The notes: generated by a model from the letters alone, not told the origin. A DNA stretch of 64,000 nucleotides from Ga0077527 sp964433345 (GCA_964433345.1 CAYSQJ010000003.1:248001-312000), one strand, 5' to 3'; shown: positions 16,803-26,237, counted from the first letter of the stretch. A program made the numbers and translations.

Positions 16803-18077
16803 TTACAGCCGCTTGATCAGCACCACCGACCGGCGCTGGTAGTTGTAGAGCTCCTTCTTCTTCTGCGGCAGGGCGCTGACATCGGTTTCGGTGAAACCAC
16901 GCTCGACAAACCAGTGCTCGGCCCTGGTGGTCAGCACGAACAGCTGCTTCAGCCGCATGCCCCGGGCGCGCTTCTCGATCGCGGCCAGCAGCCGCTCGCC
17001 GGCGCCGCGGCGACGGAATTCCGGGTGCACCGCGAGCCCCGCGAGTTCGCCGGATTTTTCCCCGGAAAACGGATAGAGGGCCGCGCAGCCGACGATCATC
17101 CGGTCGTGCTCGAGCACCCAGAAACGGTCGATTTCCATTTCCAGCAGGTCGCGGTTGCGCTTGACCAGCAAACCGGCGTCCTCCAGCGGTTCGATCAGGC
17201 CGAGAATGCCGCCGATATCCTCGATTTTCGCGTGACGCAGCGTCTCCAGCGGATCCGGCGTCACCAGCGTGCCGACACCCTTGTGGGTGAACAATTCCAG
17301 CAGCAGGCTGTCGTCAAGGTGCCCGGAGATCAGGTGCGCACGCCCCACCCCCTGTTCGCAGGCGCGCACGGCCGCCGGCAGGTAGGACTGCATTTCCTCG
17401 GAGTCGATGCGCCCGCGCGCGAGCAGGCCCTTGGCCTCGCGCACCGTCAACTCGCGCAGCAGCTCGCCGCGGCGGCCGGTCACGCCCGCCGATTCCATCA
17501 GGAAAATGAGCTTGTCCGCTTTCAGCTCCACGGCGGTCGCGGCGGCGACGTCGCCGAGCGCGAGATTGAACACCTCGCCGGTTGGTGAGTAACCCAGGGG
17601 CGAGATCACCACCAGCTCGTCGTCCTTCAACCGCCGCTCGATCGCCGGCGCGTCAATCTTGCGCACTTCCCCGGTGTGCATCAGGTCGACGCCGTCAACG
17701 ACGCCGATCGGACGTGCGGTGACAAAATTGCCGCTGGCAACACGGATGTGAGCACCGGCCATCGGCGAATTGGGCAGCCCCATGGACAACAGCGCCTCGA
17801 TCTGCACGCGCAGCGTACCGGCCACCTCCATCGCCGCCTGCAGCGCAGCGGCGTCGGTGACACGAAGTTTCTCGGCAAACCGGCTGCGCAGATTCTGCGC
17901 CTTCAGTTTGGCCTCTATCTGGCGCCGCGAGCCGTGCACCAGCACCAGCTTCACGCCCAGCGCGGCCAGCAGGTTCAGGTCATGGGTCAGGTGGAAAAAG
18001 CGGCCGTCGGCGACAACCTCACCGCCGAAAGCGATGACGAACACCTTGCCGCGAAAAGCATGGATGTACGGCGCCAC
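16803..18077 (-). CDS. argA: Amino-acid N-acetyltransferase (N-acetylglutamate synthase)
   Basis: First enzyme of arginine biosynthesis. The N-terminal amino-acid-kinase-like domain (VFVIAFGGEVV, KLVLVHGSRRQIE) is followed by a C-terminal GNAT domain with the acetyl-CoA loop HPEFRRRGAGERLL. Coordinates use the first canonical start, a GTG at 18077. The frame stays open upstream to a stop at about 18198 and encodes RFIDWFQSVAPYIH, whose first part matches what the betaproteobacterial family has before APYIHAFRG. An AAAGGA ribosome-binding-like sequence precedes an ATT at 18188, so translation may really start there (461 residues). Confidence 0.93.
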   Translation of the reverse strand: MAPYIHAFRGKVFVIAFGGEVVADGRFFHLTHDLNLLAALGVKLVLVHGSRRQIEAKLKAQNLRSRFAEKLRVTDAAALQAAMEVAGTLRVQIEALLSMGLPNSPMAGAHIRVASGNFVTARPIGVVDGVDLMHTGEVRKIDAPAIERRLKDDELVVISPLGYSPTGEVFNLALGDVAAATAVELKADKLIFLMESAGVTGRRGELLRELTVREAKGLLARGRIDSEEMQSYLPAAVRACEQGVGRAHLISGHLDDSLLLELFTHKGVGTLVTPDPLETLRHAKIEDIGGILGLIEPLEDAGLLVKRNRDLLEMEIDRFWVLEHDRMIVGCAALYPFSGEKSGELAGLAVHPEFRRRGAGERLLAAIEKRARGMRLKQLFVLTTRAEHWFVERGFTETDVSALPQKKKELYNYQRRSVVLIKRL

Positions 18078-18257
18078 CGACTGGAACCAGTCGATGAAGC
18101 GGTCCTGCGCCGACAGGCGCTGCCGCGCGCCGCCGCGCAGCTTGCCGGCGTCCGCCGCGTTGCCGGCGTTTTCGTTATCGGTGGAAATGGCACTGTCCTT
18201 TCAGCTGCATCCTGCGGGGGATGGTATGCGAGAACCCGTGGCTGCGAAAGCCGGCGC

Positions 18258-19007
18258 TCAGAAATCCCCCCACAGCACCTGCATCGCCGCGAGCAGAGCC
18301 ACTGCGGCAGTTTCGGTGCGCAGCACGCGGGGGCCTAGGCGCAGGGGCGTGAAGCCCGCGCGCAGGGCATCGTCGATTTCTCCCGGCGCAAGGCCGCCCT
18401 CGGGCCCGGCCAGCACCGTGATCGCGCCGGCGGGACGCGGCAGCTGGCGCAGCGTGACATCGGCACCGGGTGCGAGCAGCAGGCGCAGGCCGTCCGCGGG
18501 CCCGGGTTCCTGCAGCCAGCCGCGCAGGGCCAGCAGGCGGTTCACCTCCGGCACCACGTTGCGGCCGCACTGTTCACAGGACGCGACCACGACACCCTGC
18601 CAGTGCGCCTGTTTTTTTTCGGCACGCTCCCCCGACAAGCGGACCACGCAGCGCTCGGTGAGCAACGGCTGGATGGCGGTTACGCCGAGTTCGACCGCCT
18701 TCTGGATCGTGTAATCCATGCGCTCGCCGCTGGACAGGGCCTGGGCCAGCGTGACCTGCAGGGGGGACTCCCGTTGCTCGTCACGGCGGGCACCGACCTG
18801 CAGGCTGACCGCGCCGCGCGCGCAATCAGCGATCACCGCGTCATGGGCGGCGCCCTGACCGTCAAACAGCAGCACCGGATCGCCCTTTTCGAGTCGCAGC
18901 ACCTGGGCCAGATGATGGGACTTGGCAGGCGACAGGCGGCAGCGGCCATGATCCGGGATCGGGTCCGGAAAATATATTCTAGTCAATGGGTTAGCGCGAT
19001 TCTTCAC
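18258..19007 (-). CDS. rsmE: 16S rRNA (uracil1498-N3)-methyltransferase
   Basis: It methylates U1498 of 16S rRNA at N3. This is a SPOUT-class methyltransferase of 249 residues: N-terminal PUA-like domain (TRIYFPDP, HHLAQVLRLEKGDPVLLFDG), then the knotted domain with QKAVELGVTAIQPLLTERC, ASCEQCGRNVVPEV and the SAM-binding LAGPEGGLAPGEI ending in RLGPRVLRTETAAVALLA. GTG at 19007 is the probable start. It lies downstream of the divergent trkA promoter region. Confidence 0.95.
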   Translation of the reverse strand: MKNRANPLTRIYFPDPIPDHGRCRLSPAKSHHLAQVLRLEKGDPVLLFDGQGAAHDAVIADCARGAVSLQVGARRDEQRESPLQVTLAQALSSGERMDYTIQKAVELGVTAIQPLLTERCVVRLSGERAEKKQAHWQGVVVASCEQCGRNVVPEVNRLLALRGWLQEPGPADGLRLLLAPGADVTLRQLPRPAGAITVLAGPEGGLAPGEIDDALRAGFTPLRLGPRVLRTETAAVALLAAMQVLWGDF

Positions 19008-19142
19008 GCCTCAAATTATGCCACAGCAGGTCCCGGACAGGCATCGCTGCCGGCCCGGCCGTAGCGACGCCGCGCTGCAGCAGAGGTATACAATTGCGCC
19101 TTTTCCCGGTGTGCTGTCAGGCCCCGGACAGGGAGATCACGC

Positions 19143-20552
19143 TTGCGCATCGTCATCCTCGGCGCGGGACAGGTAGGCAGTTCAGTCGCCGAAAACCTGG
19201 TATCGGAAGCCAACGACATCACGGTGGTCGACACCGATGCCAGCCGCCTGCGCAAACTGCAGGACCGGCTCGACCTGCGCACGGTAGTCGGCAACGCAGG
19301 CCACCCCGAAATCCTGCAGCGCGCCGGCGCGCGCGACGCCGACCTGATCCTTGCCGTCACCCAGAGCGACGAGACCAATCTGGTCGCCTGCAAGCTGGCG
19401 GCGACGATGTTCAACATCCCGACCAAGATTGCGCGCATCCGTGCCGCCGACTACCTGTCGCATCCGGAAATGTTCTCGGCGGAGAATTTCTCCGTCGACA
19501 CCGTGATTTGCCCGGAGCAGGTGCTGACCGATTACATCGCCAAGCTGATCGAGTTTCCGGAATCGCTGCAGGTGCTGGAGTTCGCCGAGGGCCGCGTCAG
19601 CCTGGTCGCCGTGCGCGCCTTTCACGGCGGCCCGCTGGTCGGCAAGGAACTGCAGACGATCCGCAAGCATCTCCCGAATCTCGACACCCGGGTCGCCGCG
19701 ATCTTCCGCCAGGACAGCCCGATAATCCCCGATGCGACAACAGTGATCGAGGCCGGCGACGAAGTGTTTTTCATCGCTGCCACGGAGCACATCCGCGGCA
19801 TCATGCGCGAGCTGCGCCGCATGGACAAACCGGTGAAGCGGGTGATGATCGGCGGCGGCGGCAACATCGGACGGAGACTGGCAAAGGCGATTGAGGACCA
19901 CTACGACGTCAAGATCATCGAGCACAGCCGTACCGGCGCCGAAAAGCTGGCCGCCGAGCTGCGCTCGACACTGGTGCTGGTCGGTGACGTCACCGACGAG
20001 GACCTGCTGCAGTCGGAAAACATCGGCGATATGGACGTCTACTGCGCACTGACCAACGACGACGAGAACAACATCATGTCCTCGCTGCTCGCCAAGCGCA
20101 TGGGTGTGCGGCGTGTAGTGGCGCTGATCAACCGCAGTTCCTACGTCAATCTGGTGCAGGCCGGCCAGATCGACATCGCGATCTCACCGGCCCAGGCAAC
20201 GATCGGCACGCTGCTCGCCCATGTGCGGCACGGTGACTGCGTGGCGGTGCACAGCCTCCGCCGCGGCGCCGCCGAGGCACTCGAACTGGTCGCCCACGGC
20301 GACGCAAAGTCTTCCCGGGTAGTGGGCCGCCGCATCGAGGAAATCGATCTGCCCAAGGGTGCCACCATCGGCGCAGTCGTCCGGCCGCCCCGGAGCGATG
20401 ACAAAGGCCGGCCACAGGGTGAGCACGAAGTCCTGATCGCGCATCACGATACGGTCATCGAATCCGAGGACCACGTGATCGTGTTCGCGATCAACAAGCG
20501 CATCGTGCCCAAGGTCGAGAAGCTTTTCCAGGTCAGCATCGGATTCCTGTGA
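19143..20552 (+). CDS. trkA: Trk system potassium transporter, NAD-binding subunit TrkA
   Basis: Peripheral cytosolic regulator of the Trk potassium channel. The 469-residue product has two RCK units, each with a Rossmann NAD-binding motif: ILGAGQVGSSVAENL at the N-terminus and IGGGGNIGRRLAKAI near residue 240, followed by RCK-C domains. The start is a TTG at 19143, giving MRIVILGAGQ as in other TrkA proteins. trkH follows 62 bp downstream, and the pair probably forms one operon. Confidence 0.95.
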   Translation: MRIVILGAGQVGSSVAENLVSEANDITVVDTDASRLRKLQDRLDLRTVVGNAGHPEILQRAGARDADLILAVTQSDETNLVACKLAATMFNIPTKIARIRAADYLSHPEMFSAENFSVDTVICPEQVLTDYIAKLIEFPESLQVLEFAEGRVSLVAVRAFHGGPLVGKELQTIRKHLPNLDTRVAAIFRQDSPIIPDATTVIEAGDEVFFIAATEHIRGIMRELRRMDKPVKRVMIGGGGNIGRRLAKAIEDHYDVKIIEHSRTGAEKLAAELRSTLVLVGDVTDEDLLQSENIGDMDVYCALTNDDENNIMSSLLAKRMGVRRVVALINRSSYVNLVQAGQIDIAISPAQATIGTLLAHVRHGDCVAVHSLRRGAAEALELVAHGDAKSSRVVGRRIEEIDLPKGATIGAVVRPPRSDDKGRPQGEHEVLIAHHDTVIESEDHVIVFAINKRIVPKVEKLFQVSIGFL

Positions 20553-20614
20553 ACATCGCCGCCAAGCGCCGCACGATCCCTGCCGGCCCTGCACCGTACC
20601 AGCGCTGATTTCCC

Positions 20615-22072
20615 ATGTCCTGGCTGCTGACCGTCGCCCCGGTGGCTGCGCTGATCGCGATGGCGATGAGCCTGACCCACCTGCTGCCCATCGGCGTGTC
20701 GCTGTATTTCAGCGACGGCATGGCCGGCGCCCTGATCCTGTCGATGGCACTGAACTTCTGCGCCGGCGCGATCCTCTGGCTGCTGACCCGGCGCAAGAAG
20801 CGCGAACTGAGCCTGCGTGAAGGCATCCTGCTGGTGGTCGCGGTGTGGGCTGGCGGCGCCCTGTTCGCATCGCTGCCGCTGCTGCTGACAGTCCCGCAGA
20901 TCTCCTTCACCGACGCCTACTTCGAGGCAGTCTCCGGCCTGACCGCCACCGGCGCCACCGTGATTTCCGGTCTGGAGGACCTCCCGGTTTCGATCAACGT
21001 CTGGCGCGCCCTGCTGCAGTGGCTGGGCGGCATGGGCGTCATCGTGCTGGTGGTAGCTATCCTGCCGATGCTCGGCGTCGGCGGCCGGCAGATCTCGAAA
21101 TCGGAAATCCCCGGCCCAATGAAAGACCAGCAGCTGACCCCGCGCATCACCCAGACCGCCAAAGGCCTGTGGCTGATCTACGCTGCGCTGACCGTCGCCT
21201 GCGGCTTTGCCTACCATGCCGCCGGCATGCTGCCGCTGGACGCGCTGATCCACAGCTTCACCACGATGTCGCTCGGAGGATTCTCGTCCTACGACGCGAG
21301 CCTGGGCCACTTCAACTCGGCCACAATCGAGCTGGTGGCGATCTGCTTCATGCTCGTCGCCGGAATCAATTTCTCGACCCACTTCCTGGTGTGGCGTTCG
21401 CGCAGCCTGCTCGCCTATGCCCGGGACACCGAGGCGCGCTATTTCATGCTGGTCATCTTCGCCAGTGTCGCCGGCATTGCGATCCTGCTCTACGGATCCG
21501 GCACCTACGCCGATCCGCTGACCGCGCTGCGCTACGCCGCCTTCAACATCATCTCGGTCGGCACCACCACCGGATACGCCACCACCGACTACACCCTGTG
21601 GCCGGTGTTCGCGCCGATGTGGATCCTGTTCCTCGGCACCTTCCTCAGCTGCTCCGGCTCGGCCGGCGGCGGCATCAAGATGATGCGCGCGGTGATTCTC
21701 TACCGGCAGGTCTACCGCGAAATCAAGAGCCTGGCCCACCCCCAGGCGGTGAGTCCGGTCAAGGTCGCGGATCAGGTTGTTCCCGATTCCGTGGTGTTCG
21801 CAGTGCTCGGCTTCTTCTTCGTGTGGGTTGCGCTGCTGGTGACGATGACACTGATCCTGGGCTGGACCGGCCTCGATGCGATGACCGCATTCTCGGCGGT
21901 GGTCGCCACCCTCAACAACATCGGTCCCGGCCTGCACCGGGTGGGGCCCGCGACGAACTTCTCGGTACTCACCGATTTCCAGACCTGGATCTGCGCCTTC
22001 GCGATGCTGCTCGGTCGCCTCGAACTGTTCGCGCTGCTTGTGGTGTTCACGCCGGCGTTCTGGCGCAAATGA
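20615..22072 (+). CDS. trkH: Trk potassium uptake protein, TrkH family
   Basis: Membrane pore of the Trk K+ uptake system. The 485 residues form about ten hydrophobic segments with the four pore-loop repeats; recognisable filter-region glycines occur in SGLTATGATV, TMSLGGFS, SVGTTTGYATTDY and LNNIGPGL. It works with the TrkA RCK protein encoded just upstream. It ends three bases before the stop of the convergent photolyase gene, so there is no room for a separate terminator. Confidence 0.95.
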   Translation: MSWLLTVAPVAALIAMAMSLTHLLPIGVSLYFSDGMAGALILSMALNFCAGAILWLLTRRKKRELSLREGILLVVAVWAGGALFASLPLLLTVPQISFTDAYFEAVSGLTATGATVISGLEDLPVSINVWRALLQWLGGMGVIVLVVAILPMLGVGGRQISKSEIPGPMKDQQLTPRITQTAKGLWLIYAALTVACGFAYHAAGMLPLDALIHSFTTMSLGGFSSYDASLGHFNSATIELVAICFMLVAGINFSTHFLVWRSRSLLAYARDTEARYFMLVIFASVAGIAILLYGSGTYADPLTALRYAAFNIISVGTTTGYATTDYTLWPVFAPMWILFLGTFLSCSGSAGGGIKMMRAVILYRQVYREIKSLAHPQAVSPVKVADQVVPDSVVFAVLGFFFVWVALLVTMTLILGWTGLDAMTAFSAVVATLNNIGPGLHRVGPATNFSVLTDFQTWICAFAMLLGRLELFALLVVFTPAFWRK

Positions 22073-22075
22073 CGT

Positions 22076-23515
22076 TCAGGCCCTCACCGCCTTGAACAGT
22101 TCGAGCGCGCGGGCACGCGCGGCGGCGTGGTCGACCACCGGCGCCGGATAATCCCTGCCGATGATCACCCCTGCCGCCTGCTGCTGGGCCGGCGTCATCG
22201 TCCACGGCGCATGAATGTGGCGCTTCCCGCAGCGCGCGAGTTCAGGCACATAGCGGCGGATGAACGCGCCCTCGGCATCGAATTTCTCCGACTGGGTGAC
22301 GGGATTGAAAATGCGGAAGTAGGGCTGCGCATCGCAGCCGGTTGAAGCCGCCCACTGCCAGCCGCCGTTGTTGGCGGCGAGATCGAAATCGTTCAGCCGG
22401 TCGGCGAAATACTTCTCGCCGAGCCGCCAGTCGACCAGCAGATCCTTGACCAGGAAGGACGCGGCAATCATGCGCAGCCGGTTGTGCATGTAGCCGGTCT
22501 GGTTGAGCTGGCGCATCGCCGCGTCGACGACGGGATAGCCGGTGCGCCCCTCGCGCCAAGCCGAAAACAGTCCTTCATCGTTGGGCCAGCGGATCGCGTC
22601 ATAGGCCGGCCTGAACGCGCCGGACACGACATGGGGATGGTGGTGCAGGATCATGAAATAGAAATCACGCCACACCAATTCCGACAGCCAGGTCGCCGCG
22701 CCCTCGCCGCCTCCGCCGCGCGCCGCCTCCCATGAAATACGGGCAAGCTCGCGGATCGAGATCGTGCCGAAGCGCAAATGTACCGACAGGTAGGAAGGAC
22801 CCTTTTTCGCCGGGAAATCCCGGGCCTCGCGGTAACGGCTGATGCGCGGCAGGAAATCCTCGAGCAGGCGCCGGGCCGCAGTTGCGCCGCCGGCAATGCC
22901 GAGCGCGCGCAGATTGGTTTCCCCGAAGCCGATGTCGGCAAGCGTCAGCAGCCGGTGGTCGGCCGCGACAGGCGCGAGCCGTGCCGCATAGGCCTCGACC
23001 GGATAGGCCTTCAGGTGGAACGGCTCCAGCTTCTTCAGCCAGGCGTTCTTGTACGGCGTGAATACCGAGTACGGCGCGCCGCCCTGGGTCAGCACCTCAT
23101 TCTTCTCGAAGATGACCTGGTCCTTGCGCGTGAGGAATCCGATGCCTGCGTCGGCCAGGGATCGCTCCACTTCGGCATCGCGGGCCACGGCAGCCGGCTC
23201 GTAATCGTGGTTGGCATAGACCGCCTCCACGCCGAGCGTCCGCGCGAGCCGGGGAATTTCCTCGCGTGCCGCTCCATGCAGCGTGATCAATCCCCCCCCG
23301 TGCACCGCAAGCGCCTGCTGCAGTTCCGCCACCGACTGCAGGATGAATTCGACGCGGCGGTCGTTGCGCGCAGGCAGCCGGTCGAGGATATCGGTGTCAT
23401 AGACAAAGACGCAGTGCACACGCTCGGCCGACTTCAGCGCGGCATGCAACGCGGCGTTGTCGGCAAGGCGCAGGTCGCGGCGAAACCACATCAGCGCGGA
23501 ATCGGATCGATTCAT
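22076..23515 (-). CDS. phrB: Deoxyribodipyrimidine photolyase
   Basis: FAD-dependent repair of cyclobutane pyrimidine dimers using blue light. Its 479 residues comprise an N-terminal photolyase alpha/beta antenna domain (LMWFRRDLRLADNAAL) and a C-terminal FAD domain with TGYPVVDAAMRQLNQTGYMHNR and the CPD signature NDFDLAANNGGWQWAASTGCDAQPY (given here as the conserved block near residues 365-390). These motifs fit a class I CPD photolyase. The start at 23515 was chosen because an open frame to 23962 runs antisense through yqgE. It is divergent from yqgE with a 67-bp gap. Confidence 0.95.
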   Translation of the reverse strand: MNRSDSALMWFRRDLRLADNAALHAALKSAERVHCVFVYDTDILDRLPARNDRRVEFILQSVAELQQALAVHGGGLITLHGAAREEIPRLARTLGVEAVYANHDYEPAAVARDAEVERSLADAGIGFLTRKDQVIFEKNEVLTQGGAPYSVFTPYKNAWLKKLEPFHLKAYPVEAYAARLAPVAADHRLLTLADIGFGETNLRALGIAGGATAARRLLEDFLPRISRYREARDFPAKKGPSYLSVHLRFGTISIRELARISWEAARGGGGEGAATWLSELVWRDFYFMILHHHPHVVSGAFRPAYDAIRWPNDEGLFSAWREGRTGYPVVDAAMRQLNQTGYMHNRLRMIAASFLVKDLLVDWRLGEKYFADRLNDFDLAANNGGWQWAASTGCDAQPYFRIFNPVTQSEKFDAEGAFIRRYVPELARCGKRHIHAPWTMTPAQQQAAGVIIGRDYPAPVVDHAAARARALELFKAVRA

Positions 23516-23582
23516 CAGGGAGTGTCTCCGGAGGATCACGAATTGTCGCTGCCACCCACCGGCTTTACAATACGCGGCCACC

Positions 23583-24146
23583 ATGAACAGTGTCGACCTC
23601 ACACAGCACTTCCTGATCGCCATGCCGGCCATGGTCGACCCGCATTTTGCGAAAACGCTGACGCTGGTCTGCGAGCACAACGAGAACGGCGCGCTGGGGG
23701 TCATCGTCAACCGCCCCACCGACCTCGACCTCCAGGGCCTGCTGGAGCAGGTCAAGATCACGCCCGGCCCGCAGCAGTCCTTCGGTTCCGTGCCCGTGCA
23801 TTTCGGCGGCCCGGTGCAGGTCGACCGCGGTTTCGTGCTGCACAAACCCTCCGGCAGCTGGCAATCCACGCTGAAGGTGGGCGAGGAAATCGGCCTGACC
23901 ACCTCGAAAGACATCCTTGAGGCGGTTGCCCGCGGCGAAGGTCCGCCGCAGATGCTGGTCACCCTCGGTTATGCCGGCTGGGCACCGGGCCAGCTCGAAC
24001 ACGAATTGGCGCAGAACGCCTGGCTGACAGTCCCCGCGCGGGCCGACATCCTGTTCGACCTGCCGGCGGAGGAACGCCTGCCCGCGGCCATGCAGCTGCT
24101 GGGCGTCGATTACGCCAATCTTTCGGACGAGGCCGGCCACGCGTGA
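23583..24146 (+). CDS. yqgE: YqgE/AlgH family protein
   Basis: A 187-residue protein of the UPF0301/AlgH family, typically encoded beside ruvX. The family signature is clear: FLIAMPAMVDPHFAKTLTLV, CEHNENGALGVIVNRP, VHFGGPVQVDRGFVLH and TLGYAGWAPGQLEHELAQNAW. The function is not established; in Pseudomonas a relative was linked to alginate regulation. Its stop overlaps the ruvX GTG, indicating coupled translation. Confidence 0.94.
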   Translation: MNSVDLTQHFLIAMPAMVDPHFAKTLTLVCEHNENGALGVIVNRPTDLDLQGLLEQVKITPGPQQSFGSVPVHFGGPVQVDRGFVLHKPSGSWQSTLKVGEEIGLTTSKDILEAVARGEGPPQMLVTLGYAGWAPGQLEHELAQNAWLTVPARADILFDLPAEERLPAAMQLLGVDYANLSDEAGHA

Positions 24147-24586
24147 GCACGCGGCCGGCACGCGGCGCGGTGCTCGCCTTCGATTTCGGCGAAAAACGCA
24201 TCGGCGTCGCCGTCGGCGAGATCGAACTGGCAATTCCCCATGCACTGACGGTCATCACGGCCGAGGACAACGACAGTCGCTTCGCCGCGATCGCAGCCTT
24301 GATCGACGAGTGGCGCCCGGTGCGCCTGGTCGTCGGCATCGCCAGTCATGCCGACGGCGGGGCGCACGAAACCGGCAGGCTGTCGCGGCGCTTCGGCCAG
24401 CGCCTGCACGGGCGTTTCGGCATCGCCGTCGACTATGTCGACGAGCGGCTCAGCTCGCAGGCCGCCGAATGGGCGCTGCGCGAGGGCGGCACAGCGGCCG
24501 GCCGGCGCGCAGCGATGCTCGACGCCGCAGCCGCCGCCGAAATCCTCCGCAGCTGGTTCACCACTCCGCCGCAAACAGCCGCCTGA
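24143..24586 (+). CDS. ruvX: Holliday junction resolvase-like RuvX (YqgF)
   Basis: An RNase H-fold nuclease of 147 residues implicated in 16S pre-rRNA 5' processing and possibly Holliday-junction resolution. Motifs: AFDFGEKRIGVAVGE (first catalytic Asp), VGIASHADG and YVDERLSSQAAE, and a late Asp in MLDAAAAAEIL. The start is the GTG at 24143 overlapping the yqgE stop. It is followed by pyrR after 52 bp. Confidence 0.94.
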   Translation: MSTRPARGAVLAFDFGEKRIGVAVGEIELAIPHALTVITAEDNDSRFAAIAALIDEWRPVRLVVGIASHADGGAHETGRLSRRFGQRLHGRFGIAVDYVDERLSSQAAEWALREGGTAAGRRAAMLDAAAAAEILRSWFTTPPQTAA

Positions 24587-24638
24587 GCCCTCGCAGGCAT
24601 TTTGGCGACGCGGCGATTGTGTTAGGCTACGGCCCGCC

Positions 24639-25142
24639 ATGCCGGCTAACCCGCTTCCCGATGCAGAGCAGCTGCTCGCATCTCTGACCGACCGGATGCG
24701 GCCCGCTGTCGGGCCGGACACCGGACTGGTCGGCATTCATACCGGCGGCGTATGGCTCGCCGAACGCCTGCACCAGGCGCTGGGCCTGCGGCTTCCCCTC
24801 GGTACCCTCGACGTCTCCTTCTACCGCGACGATTTCAGCAGGAAGGGCCTGCGCCGCAACGTCAAGAGTTCGGACATTCCCTTCGATGTCGACGGCTGCG
24901 ACCTGATCATCGTCGACGACGTGCTCTACACCGGGCGCACCATCCGCGCCGCGATGAACGAACTCTTCGATTACGGCCGCCCCGCCCGCATCCGCCTGGC
25001 GGCGCTGGTCGACCGCGGCGGACGCGAACTGCCGATCAGCGCGGATTTCTCCGGCGCGGCAGTCAGCGCGAGCGCCGACGAAAGCATCGAACTGGCGCGC
25101 GACGCGCAGGGCAGGCTCTCCCTGCAGCTGACCAGGAACTGA
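24639..25142 (+). CDS. pyrR: Bifunctional pyrimidine regulator PyrR / uracil phosphoribosyltransferase
   Basis: A type I phosphoribosyltransferase-fold protein of 167 residues. The PRPP-binding motif is LIIVDDVLYTGRTIRAAM, and DVSFYRDDFSRKG is the typical PyrR loop. In Bacillus PyrR binds pyr mRNA to control attenuation; in Gram-negatives its regulatory role is less certain, and it may act mainly as a UPRTase. It is five bases upstream of pyrB, so one operon pyrR-pyrB-pyrC-like is likely. I did not identify an attenuator upstream. Confidence 0.93.
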   Translation: MPANPLPDAEQLLASLTDRMRPAVGPDTGLVGIHTGGVWLAERLHQALGLRLPLGTLDVSFYRDDFSRKGLRRNVKSSDIPFDVDGCDLIIVDDVLYTGRTIRAAMNELFDYGRPARIRLAALVDRGGRELPISADFSGAAVSASADESIELARDAQGRLSLQLTRN

Positions 25143-25147
25143 AGGCA

Positions 25148-26113
25148 ATGTGGCTAGACCCTGCCAATCCGCAGCTGAACAAGAACGGCGAACTGCACCA
25201 CCTGCTGTCGCTGGAGGGACTGCCGGCCGACGTGCTGCGGCAGATCCTTGACACCGCGGAATCCTTCGTCGGCGTCACTCAGCGCGAAGTGAAGAAAGTG
25301 CCGCTGCTGCGCGGCAAGGCGGTGTTCAACCTGTTCTTCGAACCGTCGACGCGCACCCGAACCACCTTCGAGATCGCCGCCAAGCGGCTGTCGGCCGATG
25401 TGATCAACCTCGCGATCAACGTGTCCTCGCAGAGCAAGGGCGAATCGGTGCTCGACACGGTGGCCAATCTCGCGGCGATGCAGGCGGACATGTTCATCGT
25501 GCGCCATGCCGCCAGCGGCGCGCCGTACATGATCGCCAAGCACGTTGCGCCGGACATCCATGTCGTCAACGCCGGCGACGGGCGCCATGCGCACCCGACG
25601 CAGGGCCTGCTCGACATGTACACCATCCGCCATTACAAAGGCGACTTCACGAAGCTGCGCGTGGCCATCGTCGGCGACATCCTGCATTCGCGGGTCGCGC
25701 GCTCGCAGATCCATGCGCTGACCACGCTGGGCTGCCCGGAGATCCGCGTGATCGGGCCGAAAACCCTGCTGCCCACGCATGTGGAGCGGCTCGGCGTACA
25801 GGTCTACGCAGACATGCGCCAGGGCCTGAAGGACGTCGACGTGGTGATGATGCTGCGCCTGCAGAACGAGCGCATGAAGGGCGCGCTGCTGCCCTCGGCG
25901 CAGGAGTTCTACAAATACTACGGCCTTACCGAGGACAAGCTCGCGCTGGCCAAGCCCGACGCGATCGTGCTGCATCCCGGACCGATGAATCGCGGTGTCG
26001 AGATCGACTCCAGCGTCGCCGACGGCAAACAGTCGGTGATCCTGCCGCAGGTCACCTTCGGCATCGCCATTCGCATGGCCGTGATGAGCATTCTTGCAGG
26101 GGGCCAGCGATGA
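25148..26113 (+). CDS. pyrB: Aspartate carbamoyltransferase catalytic subunit
   Basis: It condenses carbamoyl phosphate with aspartate, the committed step of pyrimidine synthesis. Its 321 residues carry the carbamoyl-phosphate loop FFEPSTRTRTTFE, VVNAGDGRHAHPTQGLLDMY and VMMLRLQNERM. No pyrI regulatory-subunit gene follows. Instead a metal-ligand-less dihydroorotase homologue does, the arrangement in which Pseudomonas forms a PyrB-PyrC' dodecamer. The stop codon lies inside the first unit of a heptamer array. Confidence 0.96.
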   Translation: MWLDPANPQLNKNGELHHLLSLEGLPADVLRQILDTAESFVGVTQREVKKVPLLRGKAVFNLFFEPSTRTRTTFEIAAKRLSADVINLAINVSSQSKGESVLDTVANLAAMQADMFIVRHAASGAPYMIAKHVAPDIHVVNAGDGRHAHPTQGLLDMYTIRHYKGDFTKLRVAIVGDILHSRVARSQIHALTTLGCPEIRVIGPKTLLPTHVERLGVQVYADMRQGLKDVDVVMMLRLQNERMKGALLPSAQEFYKYYGLTEDKLALAKPDAIVLHPGPMNRGVEIDSSVADGKQSVILPQVTFGIAIRMAVMSILAGGQR

Positions 26114-26218
26114 TCGATGAGTGCGGAACGATGAACACAAACCACACATCGGTGATCAGGCGCCGCTCATCACTGCTTCGCTTCAAGTGTGCCCTTGTCA
26201 TCACTCATCACTCATCGT
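26107..26218. repeat. Inverted heptamer array (hairpin element), locus 2
   Basis: The left arm (26107-26134) is GCGATGA, TCGATGA, GTGCGGA, ACGATGA; the right arm (26198-26218) is TCATCAC, TCATCAC, TCATCGT. An additional inner TCATCAC is at 26167-26173. It lies between pyrB and the dihydroorotase-like gene, and the pyrB TGA is in the first heptamer. No gene is seen in the about 60-bp centre. Confidence 0.65.
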
Positions 26219-26237
26219 TCCGGGCAAGGCCTTCCCG

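Noticed and set aside
22076..23962. Photolyase start at 23962
   Set aside because: The extra 149 codons run antisense through yqgE and do not match the photolyase family.
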